NCBI GenBank assembly: GCA_963755335.1
Contig: CAVWJW010000002.1
Span: 434,001 to 498,000 of the forward strand
Length of the DNA: 64,000 nt
Direction of reading: 5' to 3'
Source: UBA10649 sp963755335
GTDB taxonomy: Bacteria > Actinomycetota > Actinomycetes > S36-B12
Part shown: positions 8,576-18,661 of the stretch, piece by piece
Numbering within the stretch: position 1 is the first letter of the stretch
Layout of the letters: every line of letters starts with the position of its first letter
Notes under the pieces: generated by a model
What the model saw: the letters and a program-made list of their open reading frames with translations, nothing else
Database searches by the model: none
What the model was told of the DNA's origin: nothing
Position numbers and translations under genes: made by a program

Positions 8576-9965
8576 CTAGAACTCGAACAGCTCGTGGTGG
8601 ATGCGGTCATCGGTCACGCCGAGTTCGGCGCTGGCGGTGCAGACGTCGTCGACCAGGCCGGTCGGCCCGCAGACGTACACGTCACTCTTCGTGATGTGGG
8701 GAGAGAGGCGTCGCAGAGTGCGCGCGTCGATCGGGTGCTCGCGACGGGAACCGGCGAGCACGTGGACCCGTATCCGACCGCCGCTGCGCTCCTCGATCAA
8801 GCGCAACTCGTCCACGAGTGGCGCCGGCTCGCTGTGGACGCGGTACACGACATCGGCCGTCGCCTGAGCCGGGAAGCTCGTCCAGCAGTGCGCGGATCGG
8901 AGTGATCCCGATTCCGGCGCCGACCATGACGAGGCTGTCAGTACGGCGACGATCCATCCGGAAGGCCCCGTACGGCCCTTCGATGAACACCGGGGTGCCC
9001 GGCGCCAGAGAGGTCAGCGCCGAGGACTGGTCGCCGAGGTTCTTGACGGTGATGCGCATGCCGGCTGTCGACGGCGCCGCCGACAGCGAGTACGGGTGAC
9101 CCTGCCACCACCACCGGCGGGAGCCGAACCGGAACGAGAACCACTGGCCGCCTTGCGCACCGAGCCGTTCGAGGTCGCGACCCATGATGTAGACGTGGGC
9201 AGTGTCCGCGTCGACCGGGACCACCGCGGCGACCTTGGGCGCATGGCGGAACGACTGCAGAAGGGGAGCGCCGAACCGGAACACCACGATCGCGGCAGTG
9301 ATGGCGACGTACAGGCCGATCCACCAGGCCCTGGCCACCGGGGCGTTCGCGAAGACGCTGCCACCCTCGATCTGGTGCCCCAGGCCCAGCGCCACGGCAA
9401 GGTAGAAGTACAGATGCGCGATGTGCCAGGTCTCGTACTTCATCCGTGACCGGATCCGACGCCAGGACATCACGCCGAGGCCCACCATGATGATGGTGGC
9501 GGCCATCGCCGGCAGCATCCACGCGTACGTGAACGTCATCGTGAACAGCTGGCTCCACCAACCCGCATTCGCTGCCTGCGCGTAGCCGAGGGTCGTCAGC
9601 ACGACATGCGCCACGATCAGCACCAGCGTCCAGGGGCCTAGCTTCCGGTGCCAGGCGGTGAGGCGATCCTGACCGACCTCATGTTCGAGAACCGGCAGGC
9701 GAGCCATCAGCAGGATGCTCAGCAGTGCGGTGTAGGTGCCGGCCATGGCGGTGACGAGCCCCAGCGCGTTCGCGATCGCTCCTGGCGTCGACCAGTCGGT
9801 CCCGATGATCACGGGTGCGGTGATCGCCGCCGTGATGCCGCCACCGACGCCCGCGATCAGGGCGGCAAGGTCGCCGGCCCGTCGTCCGCCAGACGAGGGG
9901 CGGATGCTGGGACGTGGTGGCATGGACGTCCGCGTCGGGGTCCTCTGCAGCGATGTCGTTGTCAT
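8576..9965 (-). CDS. Ferric reductase-like transmembrane flavocytochrome (one-base frame break)
   Basis: The N-terminal half holds about six membrane helices with the paired histidines expected for heme (AWHRKLGPW, IVAHVVLTT, WHIAHLYFYLA, GLGHQ). The C-terminal half is an FAD/NAD(P)H reductase module: HPYSLSAAP for FAD, VMVGAGIGITPIRALL and the terminal YVCGPTGLVDDV. The frame breaks near 8870 by one extra base, splitting off the last 90 residues. It likely moves electrons from NAD(P)H across the membrane to the FMN-binding protein. The start is uncertain; I use ATG 9965 (MTTTSLQRT) rather than 9989. Confidence 0.88.
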
Positions 9966-10060
9966 GCCTGCACTCTGGCGAACCAACATTCGACGAACGT
10001 CAGAGCAGGCTGTGAGGTTCCTGTGAATGCGAGGACTGCAGAGTTGCGGGGACGCTCCTG

Positions 10061-10234
10061 CTACTTACCGCCGCCGAGGAGCCGGACCATCAGGCGTTGA
10101 AAGGCGTTGAGCTCCTTGGGCGGCTGAGGCTCCTGGGCGGAGTCGCCCAGGGCGGGGATGCCATGGCTCTGCAGGAGACCGACGATCATGTTGGCCTCGT
10201 GACGCGAGCCGACCACCGCAACCGTTACCTGCAC
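10061..10234 (-). CDS. Small DUF2007-like protein, 57 aa
   Basis: A GTG start at 10234 opens a 57-residue frame ending at TAG 10061-10063. The N-terminal VTVAVVGSRHEANMIVGLLQ followed by SHGIPA looks like the DUF2007 (putative signal-transducing) fold of two short beta-alpha units. The C-terminus is short and basic (LMVRLLGGGK). It lies between the ferric-reductase operon and the terminator-like hairpin at 10279-10315. The family call is by pattern recall only. Confidence 0.55.
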   Translation of the reverse strand: MQVTVAVVGSRHEANMIVGLLQSHGIPALGDSAQEPQPPKELNAFQRLMVRLLGGGK

Positions 10235-10278
10235 GTGATCAGTATCGCGCCCGTGATCCTGCTCCCCGTGACGAGATG

Positions 10279-10315
10279 AGCCCGGCCCCCTCCGCAGGTA
10301 AGGAGGGGCCGGGCT
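10279..10315. terminator. Strong GC hairpin, likely terminator
   Basis: AGCCCGGCCCCCTCC pairs with GGAGGGGCCGGGCT across an eight-base loop with a single bulged base. It lies just downstream of the stop of the secreted-protein gene (minus strand, ending 10337). No T-run follows, as is common in high-GC actinobacteria. It separates that gene from the DUF2007-like gene. Confidence 0.65.
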
Positions 10316-10336
10316 CGTTGGGGGGTGGGCGAGGTC

Positions 10337-10669
10337 TTACGCGGAGCTGCTGGCCGGAGCCGTCGGTGCGGTGCCAGCAGCCGGCGGAGCCGTCGGCGCA
10401 CCGTTGGCGTCGGGAGCGCCGCCGGAGCCACCGGGACCGCCTGTCTGCGTTCCGGTGACGGTGAAGTCGGCGCCCACCTGCATGATCACCATGTCACCTG
10501 CCGCCGTCACGATGTTGGGATCGGGCGACGTCGCACTGGCGGAGGCGTTCGGGGTGTCGTTGGTAGCGGCGTTCGCGGAGGCGGCCCCGATGATGGCCGT
10601 GCCCGCGCCGAGTGCGGCAAGCACGAACGCGGCACTCGCGATGCCCTTGGTGAGCCTGGAGTTCTTCAC
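10337..10669 (-). CDS. Small secreted protein, 110 aa, unknown
   Basis: A GTG start at 10669 is preceded by GGAAGG about six bases upstream, which decides this start. The protein begins VKNSRLTKG, then has a signal peptide with a hydrophobic core (IASAAFVLAALGAGTAIIG) and a probable ANA cleavage site. The mature part is short and ends in a Pro/Ala/Gly/Thr-rich tail. No family is recognised. It is probably an exported, partly disordered protein. Confidence 0.65.
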   Translation of the reverse strand: MKNSRLTKGIASAAFVLAALGAGTAIIGAASANAATNDTPNASASATSPDPNIVTAAGDMVIMQVGADFTVTGTQTGGPGGSGGAPDANGAPTAPPAAGTAPTAPASSSA

Positions 10670-10813
10670 GCTGTCCTTCCCTCGTCGGATCTGCCCCCGG
10701 GTGGGGCTCGATGGGACGAGAGTCACAGCCGGTGCTGGCAACTCCCTGAAGGCGAACTGCCGAGCGGCTGTCAATCACACCCCGGTGCCGCGGACGCCTC
10801 CTACTGTGGAGGA

Positions 10814-11101
10814 GTGGAACTGGAGTTCACCGGAGTGCTGTGGCACTGGCGCGGCCCTTCGCCGTACCACTTCGTCACCGTTCCGGAGGACGAGAGTGCA
10901 GAGATCGAGGCGGCGGCTTCCCTCGTCACCTACGGCTGGGGCATGGTCCCGGTGACGGCACGGATCGGCACCACGACGTGGACGACGTCTCTGTTCCCCA
11001 AGGACGGCGGCTACATCGTGCCGATCAAGGACGCGGTGCGTAAGCCCGAACACCTCGAGGTCGGCGATCTCGTGACCGTCCGTCTGACCATCCACACCTA
11101 G
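10814..11101 (+). CDS. DUF1905 domain protein
   Basis: A 95-residue single-domain protein matching DUF1905 as I recall it: ELEFTGVLWHWRGPSPYHFV, then YGWGMVPVTARIGTTTW and FPKDGGYIVPIKDAVRK. It is a small beta-barrel of unknown function. The GTG at 10814 is the only plausible start in frame. The TAG stop lies exactly at the left end of the insertion sequence; the flanking sequence would also supply TAG without the insertion, so the product appears full length. Confidence 0.8.
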   Translation: MELEFTGVLWHWRGPSPYHFVTVPEDESAEIEAAASLVTYGWGMVPVTARIGTTTWTTSLFPKDGGYIVPIKDAVRKPEHLEVGDLVTVRLTIHT

Positions 11102-11111
11102 GGCGTGTCTC
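11098..11111. repeat. IS left inverted repeat
   Basis: CTAGGGCGTGTCTC is identical to the reverse complement of 12054-12067. It overlaps the stop codon of the DUF1905 gene. Confidence 0.85.
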
Positions 11112-11116
11112 TGAAC

Positions 11117-12017
11117 TCATGTCAGCCAGAGGATGATCGCGGCGAGGACGACTCCGCCTCGGAAGACCACTGCGTGCTTGTCGTAGCGGGTCGCTAGTCC
11201 GCGCCAGTTCTTCATGTGGTTGAACGCCCGCTCGATGACGTTGCGGTTCTTGTAGTCGGAGGCGTCGAAGTCCACGGGGCGTCCACCGCGTGAGCCCTTG
11301 TTCTTGCGATGCTGGATCTGGTCGGACGGTTCGGGGATCACCGCGAGGATTCCGCGAGACCGCAGGTGAGCGCGGTGCGTTCGAGCGGAATAGGCCTTGT
11401 CGGCGCGCAGCGCGACTGGTGTCGTCCGTGGCCGGCCTGGCCCGGACCGCGGGATCCGAAGCTCGGCAAGGAGCTTCGGCAGCGCAGGGGAATCATTGGC
11501 CTGACCGGGAGTGACCGCGATGACCAATGGAAGGCCGTTGCCATCGACCAGCGCGTGGGTCTTGGTTGTCAGCCCACCACGGGATCGACCGATCGCATGA
11601 TCGTCAGGTTCGCCGGGCGGAACCTTGTAGTTCGATTCTGCCCCCTGTGTGGGAGCTGGGCCCGCCCTGCGACCTCGCAGCGGTCGCACCGTGCTGATGA
11701 ACCCTTGATGAGGTGGAGTCGACCGAGACCCTCCAGTCGATCTCACCGCGCGCGTCAGCCGCGACCTGCAACGCCGTCAGTACCTTGTCCCAGGTCCCGT
11801 CGGTCGAGAACCGGTGGTGCCGCTTCCAGACCGTCTGCCACGGACCGAAGTCCGCAGGAAGATCACGCCAGGCAATCCCCGTTCGATAGCGATAGATCGC
11901 GCCCTCGACCAGCGGTCGGTGATCCCGCATGGGCCGACCCATCGCGCCTTTCACCGGCGGCAACACAGCCTCGATCTGCGCCCACATCTCATCGCTCAGT
12001 ACCGCTGTTCGGCTCAT
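11117..12017 (-). CDS. IS5-family transposase in two overlapping frames
   Basis: The first frame (12017 to 11604) begins MSRTAVLSDEMWAQIEAVLP and contains GIAWRDLPADFGPWQTVW and VDST, the first catalytic Asp of the DDE set. The second frame (ending 11117) carries DDHAIGRSRGGLTTKTHALV, LRADKAYS with the second Asp, and NVIERAFNHMKNWRGLATRYDK with the catalytic Glu. Joining them needs a +1 (or -2) shift in the overlap 11604-11746, where a GGGGG run occurs. IS427-group elements normally use frameshifting, but an extra base from assembly is equally possible here. Confidence 0.85.
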
Positions 12018-12053
12018 CTGCCCAGCATCAAGCCGGAACCCCGCTCAACATTG

Positions 12054-12067
12054 GAGACACGCCCTAG
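12054..12067. repeat. IS right inverted repeat
   Basis: GAGACACGCCCTAG is the perfect complement of the left end at 11098-11111. It marks the boundary with the leader of the phosphoesterase gene. Confidence 0.85.
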
Positions 12068-12166
12068 TACCCACAATTCGCATTCCTGACAATCTGGACA
12101 TGCCCGTTCCCGCGCGGAAGCATGACCCCCAGACCTTTCGCCCATTCCAGCGAGGAGGAACAGGGC

Positions 12167-13900
12167 ATGAATCGACACGTGACACCCGCGCTGATCGCAG
12201 CAGCAGCCGTCGGAGCGCTGGCCGCTTCCACCCTGTCAGCGTCGGCCGCCGACAACGGACACGGGAACGCCAACGGCGGCCTCAACGGCTACAGGCACAT
12301 CGTCGTCATCTACGAGGAGAACCACAGTTTCGACAACCTGTATGGACAGTGGGGCGCGGTCAACGGCCAGAAGGTGAACGGCCTGTCGAGTGCCCGGCCG
12401 GCCCGAACTGTGCAGGTCAACCAGGCCGGCACTCCGTTTACCTGCCTGCTCCAGAACGACGTGAACTTCACGTCGCCGCCGCTTGCCTCGACGTGCACCG
12501 ACGCCACGACAGCGACTGCCTTCAGCAGTGCGTTCGCCAATGCCCCGTTCAACATCACCGACACGGTCGCGCCTACTGATACGACGTGCCCGGCGCCGGG
12601 AGTGTTCGCTGCCAACGGCGTCCTCAAGGGCACCGGCCTTCCGGGTGGATGCACCGAGGATCTCGTCCACCGCTACTACCAGGAGCAGTATCAGATCGAC
12701 GGCGGCCGGATGGACCGCTACGTCACCGGCAGCGATGCGGTCGGGCTCACGATGGGCCACTACGACACGACACAACTGCCCATCTACCAGTACCTTCACT
12801 CGGCCGGTGCACCGAAGTACGTCGTCGCCGACAACTTCTTCCAGGCGGCGTTCGGCGGCTCGTTCCTCAACCACCAGTGGCTGATCGCCGCACGGACCCC
12901 GGTCTGGGAGGGGAGTGCCGTCAGTGACGGCGGCACGAACGACCTGCATTCGGCGGTCGGCCCGGACGGCATGCCGAAGACGTATCCCCTGCACACCGCA
13001 CCCTCCTACGTTCGTGACAACGCGCTGACCGAGTGGTGCTCGATTCCGCCCGCGCTTGTGGCGACTGTCCCGGCTCCCCCCGCGGGAACGACGTGTGGCG
13101 ACTACGCCGTCAACACGATCCAGCCGGCCTACCAGCCGTACGCGCCCGGCACAGCCGACTCCCGGCGGCTGCCCCCTCAGCACGCGGCGACCATCGGGGA
13201 CGAGCTCGACGCCCAGGGCGTCGACTGGTCCTGGTACTCCGGCGGCTGGGACAACGCCGACGGTCACACCCAAGGGCTGGGGTGGACGAACGGATCAACG
13301 CCCGGTGTGTGCACGGATCCCAACCACATCACCTCGTCGGTCTGGCCCAACTGCCCCGACAAGCTGTTCCAGTTCCACCACCAGCCGTTCAACTACTTCG
13401 CGAACTTCGCACCGGGAACGGCAGCCCGCGCGGCTCATCTGCAGGACGAGGCCTACTTCCTCGCGGCCGCTCAGGCCGGAACGCTCAAGCCCGTCAGCTT
13501 CGTCAAGCCGATCGGCGCGGAGAACGAGCATCCGGGATACGCGAGCGAGTCGTCGGGCAGCCAGCATCTCGTCGACCTCATCCGGACGATCCTGGCAGGC
13601 CCCGATGGCAAGAACACGCTCATCATCGTGACCTATGACGAGTTCGGCGGACAGTGGGATCACGTGTCGCCGCCCACCCGTGCCGGAGTGTCCGACATCT
13701 GGGGCCCCGGCACGCGAATCCCGGCGCTCGTGGTGTCGGCGAAGCTGACGAAGTCCGGCGTCGACCACACGCCGTACGACACGACGTCGATTCTCACGAC
13801 CATCGAGAAGCGATTCGGCCTGCCGCCCCTGACGTCACGTGATGCCGCTGTATCCAGCCTGATTCCAGCCCTCAAGAGCCAAGGGGGCAAGCCCCAGTAG
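12167..13900 (+). CDS. Secreted phosphoesterase (acid phosphatase/phospholipase C family)
   Basis: A 577-residue exported protein. The start at 12167 is set by AGGAGGAA seven bases upstream. A signal peptide (ALIAAAAVGALAASTLSASA) precedes the mature enzyme. The phosphoesterase-family hallmark YEENHSFDNLYG lies near residue 49, and the late motifs VTYDEFGGQWDHVSPP and TSILTTIEKRFGLPPL carry metal-binding Asp and His residues. The family hydrolyses phosphomonoesters or phospholipids outside the cell. The IS ends only about 100 bases upstream, so the native promoter may have been displaced. Confidence 0.88.
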   Translation: MNRHVTPALIAAAAVGALAASTLSASAADNGHGNANGGLNGYRHIVVIYEENHSFDNLYGQWGAVNGQKVNGLSSARPARTVQVNQAGTPFTCLLQNDVNFTSPPLASTCTDATTATAFSSAFANAPFNITDTVAPTDTTCPAPGVFAANGVLKGTGLPGGCTEDLVHRYYQEQYQIDGGRMDRYVTGSDAVGLTMGHYDTTQLPIYQYLHSAGAPKYVVADNFFQAAFGGSFLNHQWLIAARTPVWEGSAVSDGGTNDLHSAVGPDGMPKTYPLHTAPSYVRDNALTEWCSIPPALVATVPAPPAGTTCGDYAVNTIQPAYQPYAPGTADSRRLPPQHAATIGDELDAQGVDWSWYSGGWDNADGHTQGLGWTNGSTPGVCTDPNHITSSVWPNCPDKLFQFHHQPFNYFANFAPGTAARAAHLQDEAYFLAAAQAGTLKPVSFVKPIGAENEHPGYASESSGSQHLVDLIRTILAGPDGKNTLIIVTYDEFGGQWDHVSPPTRAGVSDIWGPGTRIPALVVSAKLTKSGVDHTPYDTTSILTTIEKRFGLPPLTSRDAAVSSLIPALKSQGGKPQ

Positions 13901-13937
13901 GTCACAACGGCACACGAAGGAGCCGCTTTCCGCGCGC

Positions 13938-14783
13938 TCAGTCTCCGGCCAACGCCCCTCCGGTCATTCCCACGATCATGTACTTCTGCACGATGAAAGC
14001 GAGAATCAGAACGGGCACGACGGTCACGGTGCCTACGGCGCAGATCTGCCCCCAGAACGTGCCGATTGGGGTCATGAGATTGGGGACTGCGACAGGCAGC
14101 GTCGCCGTGCTCTTTCCCGTGAGGATCAGCGCGAACAGAAACTCGTTCCAGGAGTTGATGAAGCAGAAGATCGCGGTCGCTGCCAGTCCTCCTGCCGTCA
14201 GAGGAAGGATGATCCGGATGAACGCGCCGAACATGCTGCAGCCGTCGAGTTGCGCTGCTTCGTCCAAGGACTGGGGAATGGCAAGGAAGAAGCCGCGCAT
14301 CATCCACACCGTGAAGGGAATGGAGAAGGTCAGGTGCGCCACGATGACCGCGAAGTAGGAGCCCCCCACTCCCAGCTTGTTCGCCAGCACGAACAGCGGC
14401 ACGGATAGCACGATCGCCGGCAGCAGACGAGCCGCGAGCAGGAGCAGTAGGTAAGTCCCCTGAAAGCGCCCGCGATGTCGACTCAGACTGTAGGCGGCCG
14501 GCACGCCGATCACGAGTGCGAGAAGACTGGACACTGTGGCGACGATGAGGGAGTTCTTGAGGTTCCCGCCAAAACCCTTGGTGCTGAATGCCTCGATGTA
14601 GTTCGCGAACGTCGGGGAGAACGTCAGCTGCGGAGTGCTTTCAAAGATCTCAATTCGGTGCTTGAACGAGCTGAGCACCATCCAGATCATCGGAGACAGG
14701 TACGCCAATGCGAGTATCCCGAACACGACGAAGGCAAGGCCCGTCTTGATTCGCCTTGATGGCGCAACCGACGCGGTGCTCAT
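13938..14783 (-). CDS. ABC sugar-type importer permease 2 (MalG-like)
   Basis: A 281-residue permease with about six membrane helices. The EAA loop that contacts the ATPase is visible as SLDEAAQLDGCSMFGAFIRIILPL. The start ATG at 14783 overlaps the stop of permease 1 (ATGA), so they are coupled. No ATPase gene is present in the cluster; carbohydrate importers of this class often share one multitask ATPase encoded elsewhere. Confidence 0.88.
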   Translation of the reverse strand: MSTASVAPSRRIKTGLAFVVFGILALAYLSPMIWMVLSSFKHRIEIFESTPQLTFSPTFANYIEAFSTKGFGGNLKNSLIVATVSSLLALVIGVPAAYSLSRHRGRFQGTYLLLLLAARLLPAIVLSVPLFVLANKLGVGGSYFAVIVAHLTFSIPFTVWMMRGFFLAIPQSLDEAAQLDGCSMFGAFIRIILPLTAGGLAATAIFCFINSWNEFLFALILTGKSTATLPVAVPNLMTPIGTFWGQICAVGTVTVVPVLILAFIVQKYMIVGMTGGALAGD

Positions 14784-15749
14784 AGCTGCGCCTCGTTTCT
14801 TGTCAGCACTCGATACAGCACTCCGCACAAGGTGAGGACGAAGGCGAAGGTCACTAGTCCGAGAGCGGCGCCGTAGCTGAGATCCCAGTTCGAGGAAGCT
14901 GATGCGGTACTGGTAGAGGTCGTTCACCGTCGTGGCCGAACCTGGCCCACCACCGGTGAGGATGTAGACCTTGTCGAACTCCCTGATCGCCTCCGTCGCT
15001 CGGAACAGGACGGCGACGACGAGAACTGGCTTGAGCATCGGCAGCATGATGTAGCGGTACGTCTGGAAGGTGGATGCACCGTCGATGCTCGCCGCCTCGA
15101 ACGGTGAGGTGGGCAGCGCCCTGAGCCCCGCGATGACCATGAGGGCGATGAAGGGGAACCACTCCCACACATCGACGAGGATCAGCGCCGCCAATGCCGT
15201 CGGCCCCTGGTTCAACACACCACCGTTCGGGTCGAGGCCGATCCTCTCCATCACCCATGTCAGGTAGCCGAACTGCGCGTTGAACGCGAAGTTGAACATG
15301 AGTCCGACAATGAGCGGCGTCGTGATCATGGGCAGCAGGAGCAGGGACGTGATCGCCCTGCGGAAGCGCGCCAGCCTGTCGAGCATGACGCCGACGACGG
15401 TTCCGAGGATGGTCTCGAGCGTCACCGCACAGACGACGAAGATGACGGTGACACCGACCGCGTGGAAGAAGTCGGAGTCGTGGAGGATCCGCTGGAAGTT
15501 CTCCAGGCCCACCCACTGGCCGGTGCGCCCCGGAAGGACGAGGCTGTAGCTCTGCAGGCTGAGGCTGACGCTGTAGATGAGTGGAAAGAGCACGATCAGC
15601 ACCAGGACGAGCAGGCTCGGCCCCTGGAATCCGACCCGCTCCCAGCGACCGATCTGTCGCTGGGAGCGGACCTTCACTGCTCGGGACCCGCCCTTTCGGC
15701 CACCCGATGGTGGCGCAGGGGTTACCTGCTCTGCGGCCGAAAGGGACAT
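14780..15749 (-). CDS. ABC sugar-type importer permease 1 (MalF-like, one-base frame break)
   Basis: About 322 residues with six membrane helices and an EAA loop (TSPFEAASIDGASTFQTYRY). The frame breaks near 14890: removing one base after FLE gives WDLSYGAALGLVTFAFVL, the expected last helix, and a TGA that overlaps the ATG of permease 2. Without that correction the two permeases would read as one 603-residue chain, which is not how this family is built. Confidence 0.85.
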
Positions 15750-15757
15750 GGTGGCTC

Positions 15758-17204
15758 CTACTGGTAGGTGACCGGGAGGGCGCCCTGCATGAGCTCCTGG
15801 AATTTCGCCTGGCCTTCGTCCAGCGCGTCCTTCGCGCTCGCCTGACCGCTCAGAACCCGCGAGAGCTCAAGGCTTACCAGATCCGAGATGCCGCTCCACT
15901 GAGGGATGCGCGGACGCGGACGCGACTCGTTGAGGCTCACCAGTTCCTGCTTCCAGTAGGGCAGCGACGAGATGAGCTCGGGATCGTTGAACGTCGACGT
16001 GAGCGACGGGAGGCCGCCACCGGTCGCGAGTTCCTTCTGCACCGGCTGGGAGAGCGCCCAGGCCATGAACAGTCGGCCGCAGTTCTGGTTCTGGCTCGCC
16101 TTGTTCACCGACCAGGTCCAGCTTCCCAGGTGCGCCTGAGGGGCCGTGCCTTCCGCCAGCGTGGGAATGCTCGGTGTAGCCCATCTTGCCGACGACCTTC
16201 GAGGCCTCCGTGTCCTCCATGGCACCCGCGGTGTCGCCCCACGTGATCGACTCGGCCGCCGTGCCCTGCTGCAGGGCTGCCGTCGTGTCATCCCAGGTGG
16301 CTGAGGTGTAGCCGGGCGGCGCAAACGGCGTCAGCGCCTTCTCGTAGTCCAGCGCGGTGATGTTCTCCGGTGAGTTCAGCGCGGGCTGGCCATCCTTGCT
16401 GAACAGATCGCCGCCCTGGCCCCATGCGTAGTTCATCCACTCCAGGACGGTCGCCACGTGCCGCTTGCCGGCAAGGGTGACGCCGTAGAACGGCTCGGAG
16501 AGCGTCTGCCCGGCGAGCGTGGCACCGGCCGGTCGCGTGAAGAACTCCGCGATGTCCTTGTACTGGGCCCAGGTCTTGGCGGGAGCAAGGTCGTAGCCGT
16601 ACTTCGCCTTGAAAGCGGCCTGCTCGTCCGGGTTCTCCATGAGGTCCTTGCGGAAGAACATCATCATGACGGCGCTGTTCGACGGCATGCCGTACCAATG
16701 GTCCTTCCAGTTCGACGACAGCTTCCACATGCCAGGAATGATGTCCGCCGTGGAGAAGTCGGTTCCGACACCGGTCGGTGGCGTGCTCACCATGTCGTCG
16801 ATCGGGGCAAGGTAGCCCTTCTCCGCGAAACTCCCCAGGTACTCGTAGGGAATCGACAGGACGTCATACGTCCCCTTGTTGCCCGTGAAGTCCAGCACCG
16901 CCTTCTGTACGAGGCTGTCATACGGCGCCTGCTCGATCGTCACGTCGATTCCGGTCTTGTCCTTGAAGTCCGGCAGGAGCTTCTCGATGATCTGACTGTT
17001 GGCCGTCGCCTCGGCGATCACGCTGAGCGACGTGCCCGTGCACTCCTGCGACCAGCCTGCCGCCGCCGCACTGCCACCGGCGCTCGCGCCGCTGGCTGCT
17101 CCTCCTGAAGCGGTGCTCCCGCTTGACGAGCAACTGGCGAGCAGCACCGACAGCGTGACCGCACCCGCGGCGACTGACCATGCCCTCGTTCGAGGTTGTG
17201 ACAT
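15758..17204 (-). CDS. Extracellular solute-binding lipoprotein of ABC importer (one-base frame break)
   Basis: The N-terminus has a lipoprotein signal with lipobox LLASC and a Ser/Gly/Ala linker. The body is a family 1 solute-binding protein of about 480 residues (for example GIDVTIEQAPYDSLVQKAVL and the Trp/Tyr-rich WKDHWYGMP). The frame breaks near 16172 by one extra base, resuming at SIPTLAEGTAPQAH. It precedes the two permease genes by a few bases, so it is their binding protein. The ligand is probably a sugar or polyol; the nearby IMPase-family gene hints at a polyol phosphate but does not prove it. Confidence 0.85.
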
Positions 17205-17257
17205 GTGTTCCCCATTCCTTGACGAACTGCTCGGACGAGCCGCAGATGGACGTTGAT

Positions 17258-18562
17258 TCAGCCGATCTCAGTAATGACCTTTTCGAAGACGTTCAGTGCG
17301 AGATCCATCTCCTCGCGCGTGACGCACAGGGGAGGCTTGAACTTGACCACGTTCCCGAGTCCCGCGTACTTCGTCGTTCCGAAGATGACTCCGTAGTCCA
17401 TGCCCCGTCGGTACACCTCGAGAGCCTCCGTGTTCGCAGGCTCCTTGGTGTTCGGATCACGCACGAGTTCGACTCCGATAAGCAGACCCGGGCAACGCAC
17501 ATCACCGATGATCGGGTGACGCGACTGCATCCCCCGGAGGGCGGCCGTCGCGTAGCGGCCCATCTCGGCGGCATTCTCGATGAGACCGTCCTCCTCGAGA
17601 ACGTCGAGAGTCGCCAGGCCCGCTGCCAGGCTGACGGGGAACTGACCGAAGGTCAACGCGTCGTCACCCGGTGCGAACGGAATCAGGTCCTCGCGAGCGA
17701 GGATTCCGTTGAGTGGATAGCCCCCGCCCGCGGCCTTGCCGAACACCAGGATGTCGGGCGTCACGCCGTAGTAGTCCGCTGCCCACATGGCACCGCTGCG
17801 CCCATATCCCGTTTGGATCTCGTCGAAGACGAGGAGGACATCGAGTTCGGTGCAGATGTCTCGGACGTAGCGGAAGTACTCGGGCGGGAAGTCCGCCTGC
17901 GTCCCATTGCCCTGCACCGGCTCCATCACGAAAGCCGACGGCTTCTGCGACTTGCACGCAAGAATCGCGCTGCGAAGATCGTCCGCGCAACGGGCCGCCC
18001 ACTCGGCGGGCGACACCCCTTCGGGAGCGCGGTACGCGTACGGGGACCGAACACGGATGACCGGCGGAATGAACGCGTCGAACTTGCGCTCCATGTGCGG
18101 CCAGCTCATGCCCATCGTCGTGAAGGAGCGACCGTGGTATGACTCCTGCAGCACGATGATCGGGCCGGCCGGATTGCTGTTCTTCAACGCCAGCTTGACT
18201 GCCGACTCCACCGCCAGGCTGCCATGCAGGCAGAAGCTCACCTTGTTGAGGTTGCCCGGTGCGATCTTCGCCAGGCGGGAGGCGAGAAGCAGCAACGGGA
18301 CCGAGTCGTAGTTCGATCGAACGTGCGTGATCTGACGTGCCTGGGCGTCGGCGGCGTCGAGGACTCGGGGGTCAGAGGCGCCAATGTTGTTGGACCAGGC
18401 TTGCGAGGTGAAGTCCAGGTACTCACGTCCGTCGGAGTCCCAGATCGAGGACTTCGAGGCGCGCGTGAGAATGATCTTGGGCTCGGAGCCGGTGGACCAT
18501 CCGCCCAGGATCGCTTCTCGCCCGGCGGCGAGATCGGCATCTCCGTAACCAGCGGGCAACAT
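17258..18562 (-). CDS. Class III PLP-dependent aminotransferase
   Basis: A 434-residue aminotransferase. The PLP-binding aspartate lies in VFDEIQTGYGRSG and the Schiff-base lysine in LVFGKAAGGGYPLNG. SYHGRSFTTMGMS binds the phosphate region. Enzymes of this class move amino groups between omega-amino or amino-sugar-like donors and alpha-keto acids. It is upstream of the binding-protein gene by 54 bases and downstream of the LysR gene, so the operon probably imports a compound and starts its breakdown with this step. Substrate unknown. Confidence 0.88.
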   Translation of the reverse strand: MLPAGYGDADLAAGREAILGGWSTGSEPKIILTRASKSSIWDSDGREYLDFTSQAWSNNIGASDPRVLDAADAQARQITHVRSNYDSVPLLLLASRLAKIAPGNLNKVSFCLHGSLAVESAVKLALKNSNPAGPIIVLQESYHGRSFTTMGMSWPHMERKFDAFIPPVIRVRSPYAYRAPEGVSPAEWAARCADDLRSAILACKSQKPSAFVMEPVQGNGTQADFPPEYFRYVRDICTELDVLLVFDEIQTGYGRSGAMWAADYYGVTPDILVFGKAAGGGYPLNGILAREDLIPFAPGDDALTFGQFPVSLAAGLATLDVLEEDGLIENAAEMGRYATAALRGMQSRHPIIGDVRCPGLLIGVELVRDPNTKEPANTEALEVYRRGMDYGVIFGTTKYAGLGNVVKFKPPLCVTREEMDLALNVFEKVITEIG

Positions 18563-18661
18563 GACGTCTCCGTTCTGAGGACAGTGGCTGTTGGGTTCAG
18601 AACGTAGGTACGGACGACGGATGGCGGAAGTCCGAAGATCTGATGTCTTGATAAGGCGCGC

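Larger units (their letters stand above)
11098..12067. mobile_element. IS5-family insertion sequence
   Basis: About 970 bases bounded by the perfect inverted repeats CTAGGGCGTGTCTC (11098-11111) and its complement (12054-12067). Because CTAG is itself palindromic, the outer bases may be target sequence, consistent with the TA or CTAG target of the IS427 group of IS5. One transposase in two frames is encoded on the minus strand. The element lies between the DUF1905 gene and the phosphoesterase gene, within about 100 bases of the latter's start. Confidence 0.85.

Noticed and set aside
13938..15749. A fused 603-residue double ABC permease
   Set aside because: One extra base near 14890 hides the last helix and stop of the first permease; the corrected genes overlap by ATGA as usual for the family.
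13938..18562. A hidden ABC ATPase gene in the importer cluster
   Set aside because: I looked for Walker A and LSGGQ motifs in all frames of the cluster's proteins and saw none.
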